Source of the DNA: Magicicada septendecula
Lineage: Eukaryota > Arthropoda > Insecta > Hemiptera > Cicadidae
Reading direction: 5' to 3'
NCBI GenBank assembly: GCA_034769895.1
Contig: CM068368.1
Coordinates: 339,597,076 to 339,661,075 of the forward strand
DNA: 64,000 nucleotides
Shown: positions 49,917 through 64,000 of the stretch, piece by piece
Layout: every line of letters starts with the position of its first letter
Numbering within the stretch: position 1 is the stretch's first letter
Program-made: the position numbers and the translations under genes
Notes under the pieces: generated by a model
The model's input: the letters and a program-made list of their open reading frames with translations, nothing else
Database searches by the model: none
What the model was told of the DNA's origin: nothing

Positions 49917-52450
49917 TTTGTGTATAATTATGGTGTACTTTCCAACAACAAATAGTAACGATGAAGATATAGAATTAATGTATGAACAGATTGAAGAGTT
50001 GCTCAAGATAATAAAGAAAGACGATAATGTAGTTATAATGGGCGACTTTAATGCATCTATTGGTGCTAACAGTAGTCAAAAATGTGCCGGGAAGTTTGGT
50101 TTGGGGAACACCAATGCACGAGGGGAAAGGTTACTTGAGTTTTGTGAGCAGTATGAGATGATCGTCACAAACACATGTTTTGAAGTCCCCAAAAGACGAC
50201 GATACACTTGGAAAGCACCGGGGGATGTTAGGAGGCATCAGATCGATTATATTCTAGTCAGACAAAGATATAAGAACCAAGTCAAATCTAGTCATTCATA
50301 TCCTGGTATGGATATAGATAGTGACCATATTCCCGTTATGGCCAAGTGCAATATTAAATTTAGGAAAATCAGGAAATCTAAACAAAAGAACTGGTGCTTA
50401 GAAAAACTGACCGATGACAAAATAGTAAAAGAATTGGAAGAGGAGACAGACATGTTGATGGAAGGAAGGCCAAGTTGGGAGGAAGTAAGAGATGGAATAA
50501 TTGCAACAGCACAGCGTGTTCTAGGGAAGAGAAAGTTAGAACCACGGAAACCGTGGATGACACAGGAAATGTTGGATCTAATAAGGAGGCGTAATAAGCT
50601 GAGAAATAAGGATTATCAGGACTACAAGAGAATAAAAAATCAGATTACCTCTATGTGTCGCATTGAAAAAGAAAATTGGATGAAACAACTAAGTCTTGAA
50701 ATAGAAGATGATTTCAGTAGAGGAAAAAGTGATAAGGCATATTTAAGGATAAAATCGTTACAGTTGAAGCATAAGACTCGCAGTAATGTTGTTAAGGATA
50801 ATGTTGAAATGGTAAAATACTTTTCGAAAAAAATAAGGTCAGCGAGCGTTGGAAGGAGTATATAGAGGAACTATATGATGGGGAAGCTGTGGTAGTCATG
50901 CAGGAGTTTCTAGAAAATGAGAATGCTGTAGATAGAGATATGGTAGGACCGCCAATTAGCAGGGTGGAATTTGATTATGCCCTTAAAGGTCTGAGTATGA
51001 AAAAACCGACAGGGCCTGACAGTCTCCCAGCAGAGCTTTTGAAAAATGTAGGGGAGAGAACGAAAGACCAGCTATTTCGAATAATTACTGGGTGCTATGA
51101 AGAGGGAGTATTGCCAGTTGATTTCATTAAAAGTAGAACAATCACAATACCAAAGAAAGGTAAAGTAGACGACTGTGCTAATTATAGAACGATAGCCTTA
51201 ATATCTCATGCTGCTAAGATTTTGCTGAACATAGTGAAGAACAGACTGGAAGGAAAGATTGATCACACTTTGGAGGAGGATCAGTTTGGATTTAGAGCAG
51301 GTAGAGGAACTAGAGAAGCAATCTTGGCTCTGCGGCAGATCTTAGAGAGGAGAATTGAAGTGAATAGGAAAACCTATTTAGTATTTGTGGATCTCGAGAA
51401 GGCGTTCGACAATGTTGATTGGAAGCTGTTGTTTCAAACTATGAGGAAGTCAGGACTTGACTGGAAAGTTAGAAGGGTAATCTTCAATATTTATAGGTTG
51501 CAAAGTACTGAAATAGACATAAATGGATGTAAAAAGGAAGCAATAATAAGAAGGGGGGTAAGACAAGGTTGCCCACTGTCACCGTACTTGTTTAATTTGT
51601 TTATAGAAGATGTTGTAACTCAGATGAAAAGGAGTTCTAGGGGAATTAAAATAAATGGGGTACAGATACACAGTATTCGCTTCGCAGATGATATTGTACT
51701 GATGGCTGACTCAGAAAAGGATATGACCCGAATGTTAGGGACGTTTAACAAAATTCTTCACGCTTGGAGATTGAGGATAAATGTTAAGAAAACTAAAATA
51801 ATGGTTGTAAGTAAAAAAAGAGAAGACATTAAATCAACCATTATGTTGAACAACACAATATTGGAGCACGTTACTGAATTTTGTTACCTGGGTAGCATAG
51901 TTACAAGTGGGAATAAGTGTCTGGCAGAGATTAAGAGGAGAGTAGCTCTGGCAAAACAAGCATCCCAGAGCAAAAGGAACTTATTAACAAGCAACCATAT
52001 TAGTATTGAAACAAGGAAAAAGTTTGTTAAGGTGTTTGTATGGAGTGTTTTAACGTACGGGTGTGAATCATGGACCTTAGGGAAGGTGGAGAGTGACAGA
52101 CTTCAGGCAATGGAGATGTGGATTTGGCGGAGAATGACAAAAACTAGTTGGACGGATAGGAAGACGAATGAACAGATCTTAGAGGAAATAAATGAGAATA
52201 GAACACTGCTTAGGAGTATAGAGGTGAAGAAGATTAAGTTGATAGGGCATGTGATCAGACATAGTGCTTTTTTAACTAACATCTTTGAGGGCAAAGTAGT
52301 GGGGAAGAAGCCCAAAGGAAGACCAAGAACTGCATACTTCCGCAGCACAATGAGTGTCGTGAATAGTGGGTCCTATGAAGAAATGAAGAATATCGCAAGG
52401 GATAGAGTGACGTGGCTACAGCGACAAGGCATTGCCTTTAGGAGTTAATA
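49917..52450 (+). pseudogene. RTE-like LINE: endonuclease C-terminus and reverse transcriptase
   Basis: The rest of the endonuclease shows VVIMGDFNASIG, RRYTWKAPG, RRHQIDYIL and SDHIPVM. A linker leads to the RT with KPTGPDSLPAELL, FGFRAGRGTREAI, FVDLEKAFDNVDW, RRGVRQGCPLSPYLFNLF and the catalytic IRFADDIVLMADS. C-terminal motifs are LTYGCESWTL, SWTDRKTNEQILEEI and KLIGHVIRH, typical of RTE-like elements. A one-base loss in an A run (50827-50833) breaks the frame between endonuclease (to 50865) and RT (open 50889-52448). The stop TAA lies two bases before the right duplication, so the 3' UTR is essentially a short TTAATA tail, as in RTE. Apart from the inversion and one indel the copy is well preserved, hence fairly young. 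Confidence 0.9.
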
Positions 52451-52466
52451 ATACGCTTGCAGTACA
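52451..52466 (+). repeat. Target site duplication, right copy (RTE insertion)
   Basis: Exact 16-bp match to 49484-49499. Confidence 0.9.
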
Positions 52467-60189
<7,723 letters not shown>

Positions 60190-60194
60190 ATCAT

Positions 60195-60690
60195 TTACTT
60201 CTTCATTATGTTATAAAATATTTCTTCATTATCAAATTTAATTTTAGTATTAATTAAATTGTCTAACCCTTTTTCTCTTCCTTTTAATATTTCTAACTCC
60301 TCCCTAAGCTTCCTTTCAACTGTGTTATTTACTACTTTTACAATTTCGTAGTCTTCCAAAGGATTAACAAACTTATGGTTGTCTTCTATGAAATGTCTTG
60401 CATATAACGAATTGGTTGTTCTATTACCTTCTCCACGTTTGTGGTCAGACAACCTGCATACGAATTTTCGTCCTGTTTCACCTAGGTACACTTTGTTGCA
60501 GTCTCTACATTTTAATTTATAAATTCCGCTTTTCTGTAATATTGGGATTTTTTCTATATTTTTATTCCTTATCTTATCAAATACCGTTTCACATTTTTTA
60601 ATAGCTATATCTACTCCGTATTTATTAAAACATTTTATAATTTTTCTAGTATGTGAACCTATGTATGTCAATGACCCTGCATAATTCTTG
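60195..60690 (-). pseudogene. Penelope-like element remnant: GIY-YIG endonuclease end
   Basis: The minus-strand frame contains SGIYKLKCRDCNKVYLGETG followed by RKFVCRLSDHKR, the GIY-YIG nuclease core with the paired cysteines typical of Penelope-like elements. Upstream is the conserved YIGSHTRKIIKCFNKYGVDI linker after the RT. The RT is absent, so the copy is truncated at its 5' side near 60690. The frame is open to a stop at 60195 and ends ...EEIFYNIMKK, probably the natural C-terminus. The frame to the right of 60690 (to 60752) reads low-complexity flanking DNA. Confidence 0.85.
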
Positions 60691-60711
60691 CAGCGGATCA
60701 TTCTTGCAGGA

Positions 60712-60795
60712 GGGACAGGGCTCAGGGGGTGGGGAAGGGACATTTGAATCATAGCTTGTTGTGTGTGAGCAAGGTGGGGTGAGATGGGGTGAAGG
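60712..60795 (+). other. G-rich cluster with quadruplex-forming pattern
   Basis: 60712-60739 reads five runs of three or more G with loops of 1-4 nt, and a second looser group of G runs lies at 60768-60795. This is stark against the AT-rich surroundings. Confidence 0.6.
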
Positions 60796-60950
60796 GTTTG
60801 TTTTCAGGTGGTTTGTTTCAATTCCGATCTACGATGAGCTGTGAAGCTTGAAAGCGCTAATCGGGATAATTTTTATATAGTGGTGTGCAACAGTGATCAT
60901 TCTGCTTATAAAATAATATACTGATTTGAAAGCGATCCTTGTGTTCAGGA

Positions 60951-60964
60951 GAAATAAAAAATAA
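60951..60964 (+). repeat. SINE target duplication, left copy
   Basis: GAAATAAAAAATAA, repeated exactly at 61252-61265. Confidence 0.85.
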
Positions 60965-61251
60965 AGTCAAAGTCAAAAAGTCAAACCTCCGCTCAACAGT
61001 CCCTGAAAGGACCAAGGCGTACCCGCGCGGCTGTTGTGTGCAATGTGACGGTTGCATGGCTAGTACAATGCGCCACCAGCCGCTAGAGTTGCGGTATTCA
61101 CAGCCAGGAGGCGGCGCTGGTATCTCAGCGCCTACTCAGTTCGACCTCTCACGACGCTGAGTGCACGTCGTACGGAGCCTCCGCCGGGAATTGAACCCGG
61201 GACCACGAGAGCATCAAGCGCCAGCGTTAGCCACTAGACCACCAGGAGCTC
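60965..61251 (-). mobile_element. tRNA-derived SINE with 14-bp target duplications
   Basis: On the minus strand the head (about 61175-61251) is tRNA-like: an A-box region TGGTCTAGTGGCTAA, a B box GGGTTCAATTCCC inside a perfect T stem (CCGGG/CCCGG), and acceptor-like arms GAGCTCC and GGAGGCTC that pair with one bulged G. A ~200 bp GC-balanced body follows, and the tail is a simple (TTTGAC)-type repeat (60965-60990). The 14-bp duplication on both sides proves retroposition. The imperfect acceptor and attached body argue against a functional tRNA gene. Confidence 0.88.
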
Positions 61252-61265
61252 GAAATAAAAAATAA
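61252..61265 (+). repeat. SINE target duplication, right copy
   Basis: Exact match to 60951-60964. Confidence 0.85.
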
Positions 61266-62532
61266 GAACAGCAAATTTATAATACAGCCTAGTTATTTTT
61301 AAATGACTCATTTTTTTTGAGCTATAAGAACAGATTCTCCCTGTATATAAACTGCAAGGCACATAAATTCAACTACATAAAATATTACTTGAAAACTACT
61401 CTAAAAGAGAAGTGAGTGGAATACTACCTGCTTTCATTTACGAAGAACAAGACAAAATAAATCAGTATAAGATTAAAAATTTCACAGATCTTTCAATTTT
61501 TATTTTTGATTGACACGTAATTATCACAATCACAGTTATACAAAATTATAACTATAATTTTATAACCTCAAAAATAACGAGTACACATTTACTTTGAACC
61601 AACGTAAACACTAAACCTGATACAATTTACAAATCAAGAAGGCTGTCCACACTGCATGACAAAATTAAAGATACACTACAGCGCTGTTAGTGGAACGTTG
61701 CGGAAACTTTGCAACCGCCTAAGGGAATATACGGCAACCGTGAAGAGTAACGCACGTTCTCCCATATGCTTGTGTAGTAAGTTCTGCCATTTACTCTTCA
61801 AGTTGCAAGCGGGCTACAACCACCAGCCTGCGCGCCATATTTGAATTGTACGTGAACATTCCCGCATACAATCTAATACGTTTTCCGTTGAAATTTATGA
61901 CACTTTTAACTGCTTAATGATTTCGTATATTATTTTGTAGTTTAGTTATTCTATATTGGTGGTTGTGCAACGCTGCAACCATAACAACAGCCGCCACTGC
62001 TTGGCGCATAGTATGAAAACATTTCTATGTTGCGCAAACTAAGATTAGTGTTTTGCTCCAATCCACTTTTCTTATCGACTTCAACTCTTATTTTAGATTT
62101 CGTGCCAACCTTGATGGTTACGCAACTTAAAACTATGTTTATGAACACATTTTTGAAGATTTGAAGTCCCCGTGTCCTTCAGTGGATTGTCCAAATTGAT
62201 AGAAAAGTCTGCTTCAGAATAAAGCTCATAATATGAAATGTTGAGTGACTGTCATACAAGTAGTAGTGTTGATGAAATTGTTATTAAGTCAACGGTGTGA
62301 GACAAATACAATGCAATTTGTATGTTCCTCTCTTACTGCATATTATCCCAATTAACAGAAGACGTAAATATTTTTCCCCTAAACAGAAACAAATAACTTT
62401 TTTGTTTTTTTACAGGGAAGAGTTGCCTAAACTTTTAATAACAAAATGCATCTCCCTAATTATTTTATTTATATAACTTTCTATAAATAAATGTAAAAAT
62501 ATGTAATTTTATGTAAACATTTGTATACTTTT

Positions 62533-62533
<1 letters not shown>
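61266..62533. other. AT-rich DNA, no gene seen
   Basis: A GC-balanced patch at 61640-61850 is unexplained and has no coding motif. Confidence 0.5.

Positions 62534-62590
<57 letters not shown>
62534..62590. repeat. (CA)n microsatellite
   Basis: About 28 CA units. Confidence 0.97.
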
Positions 62591-62592
<2 letters not shown>

Positions 62593-64000
62593 TCACAAAA
62601 ATAGTAGGTCTACTTATATATTTCCACAAATGTATTCTGGAACCTCTATTGGTTACATTTTATAAAATTTAATACATTTAAAATAACAATTGTTGCTACT
62701 TATTTACATTCCATCATGCCAATTAAAATGTTTAAAACAATGTTTCTACAATAAGTTTATACTACCTAAAGCAATTTTTTCATAGTCTTTTAGTCTTGAT
62801 AACTTATATCGCTTTTAGATGCCACTGGCAATAATTCACAAAAAATCGCTTAGAAAATTAATTGTTTTCTATTTCCATGCTCATTGCTTTTCCATGGTGT
62901 ATATAGTACAATAAAACTAGTTATTCTACCTATGATCCCAAAGATCATGATTCCCCAAACTTTAACTAGGGCGACGTTTTCCGCTTTATAACTCGTATGA
63001 TTTTAAGCAAGTGATTTATAAGTTTTTTCCAAATTTTTGGTTATCAAAAATGTCCCACATCTTTACTTCTTTTATACCGCATTTAGACTAATTTTAATTG
63101 TTCATATAAGACATGTTACTTACAGTCACACAGAAATATCTTTATATATTTTTAATCGCTCAATGTAGAAATATTTTCTTTAATTCAATAACATTTTTTT
63201 CTTTGGTCAGTACTAATACGATTGTTTATATTCTAATAAAGACTAACATAAGTGAGTTTTTAAGACGAATTAGATATGTCCTAATCTCCTACATTACATT
63301 CGACCTATATTGTATTATTTTATTTTATATTAAATTTGAGCCTAAGCCAGAAAAGAAATGGTTAACTAACATACCTTTAAAACTAACTATATATTATGTG
63401 ACTTAATTTATTAAAGTACTATACATAATCCATGTGTAGATTTTAAAGACAAGGTAGCGCTGCTACTAATAGACCATTCATACCAGTGTATACCAAACGT
63501 ATACAAAAACTTTCAATTTTTAATGTAATATAAACATTAGAAATGTACGCTTTAATTTCAATTACACGTTTTAATTAACAATTATGTTTTTTGACTAGTA
63601 ATAGTCGCTTTCCACGCTCTAATTGCTCCATGTTATACTAGCGATTTTCTAACGTTCCAGTTAACAAAGAGTAACATTTTCTGCATACTTCGTCAAGGTG
63701 TTTACGTAGAAACTCCAGCGGACCGTAAACAAATAAGTTTACTTAAAAATAATATGAATATTTAAACCTTGTTGGTGTGTGTGAAATCTACATGACTTTC
63801 CGAACATTCTTCGTCGAATAGAGCCTTATTTTACTTCGATTTTTGTATTCAAATAAAAATTGTATTCTTGTAAACAGGACAAGAAAAATATGAAATAAAA
63901 ATACGTTTGAAAAGAAAAGATTAATAAATCACAGCCTCTGTAACCGCCAAATCATCTTCATCCTTCAAAGAAACACAACAAAATCACACAAGAACCAATC
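62591..64000. other. AT-rich DNA to window end, no gene seen
   Basis: The ORF at 63113-63406 has only AT-driven hydrophobic composition and no family features. Confidence 0.55.

Noticed and set aside
61175..61251. A tRNA gene on the minus strand
   Set aside because: A and B boxes and a T stem are present, but the acceptor stem has a bulge, the sequence continues into a SINE body, and target duplications flank the whole.

Overview
The window looks like a large, AT-rich arthropod genome, most likely an insect with long introns. The evidence is three chitin-binding (peritrophin-A, ChtBD2) exons of one cuticular protein gene, phase-1 introns with GT/AG borders, insect-type Jockey, RTE, Gypsy and Penelope retroelements, a tRNA-derived SINE and long dinucleotide arrays. 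The species cannot be named from sequence alone. Nothing prokaryotic is present.

Only one host gene is recognisable. It runs on the minus strand and covers most of the window. Exons at 42969-43250, 36114-36314 and 11145-11340 encode ChtBD2 domains 1, 2 and 3 of an obstructor-B (CPAP3-B type) cuticle protein. The signal-peptide exon and the usual last exon are not seen and should lie beyond the right and left edges. Inside the 24.8 kb intron between domains 2 and 3 is an open, strongly acidic exon (32519-33321). It has a clean 3' splice site, the same phase as the domain-3 exon, and its own stop codon. If used, it would give a protein with two ChtBD2 domains and a Glu/Asp-rich tail. This is the best candidate for something undescribed.

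The rest is mobile DNA and simple repeats. At 1-2450 (minus) lies a broken Gypsy pol. LTR-like blocks follow at 3082-5634 and 6200-7197. At about 12660-17520 (minus) sits a Jockey-clade LINE with both ORFs open and overlapping as ATGA, GC-rich against its surroundings. Decayed LINE sequence is at 26130-27350. At 37534-40978 is a young gag-protease-only LTR element with 584-bp LTRs and ATAT target duplications. At 44083-46781 is a second long AT-rich LTR-like block, related to 3082-5634 and sharing a CCAAT plus X-box-like promoter module. At 49500-52450 is an RTE-like LINE whose 5' piece is inverted and which is flanked by a 16-bp duplication, the signature of twin priming. At 60195-60690 is a Penelope-like GIY-YIG remnant, and at 60965-61251 a tRNA-derived SINE with 14-bp duplications.

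Simple repeats include three (GT)n arrays of 220-320 bp, (GA)n arrays, a GTA/GCA array, a (CTT)n array that encodes poly-Glu inside the acidic exon, and a 7-copy 35-37 bp minisatellite. Remaining stretches are AT-rich intron or intergenic DNA in which no gene could be supported.
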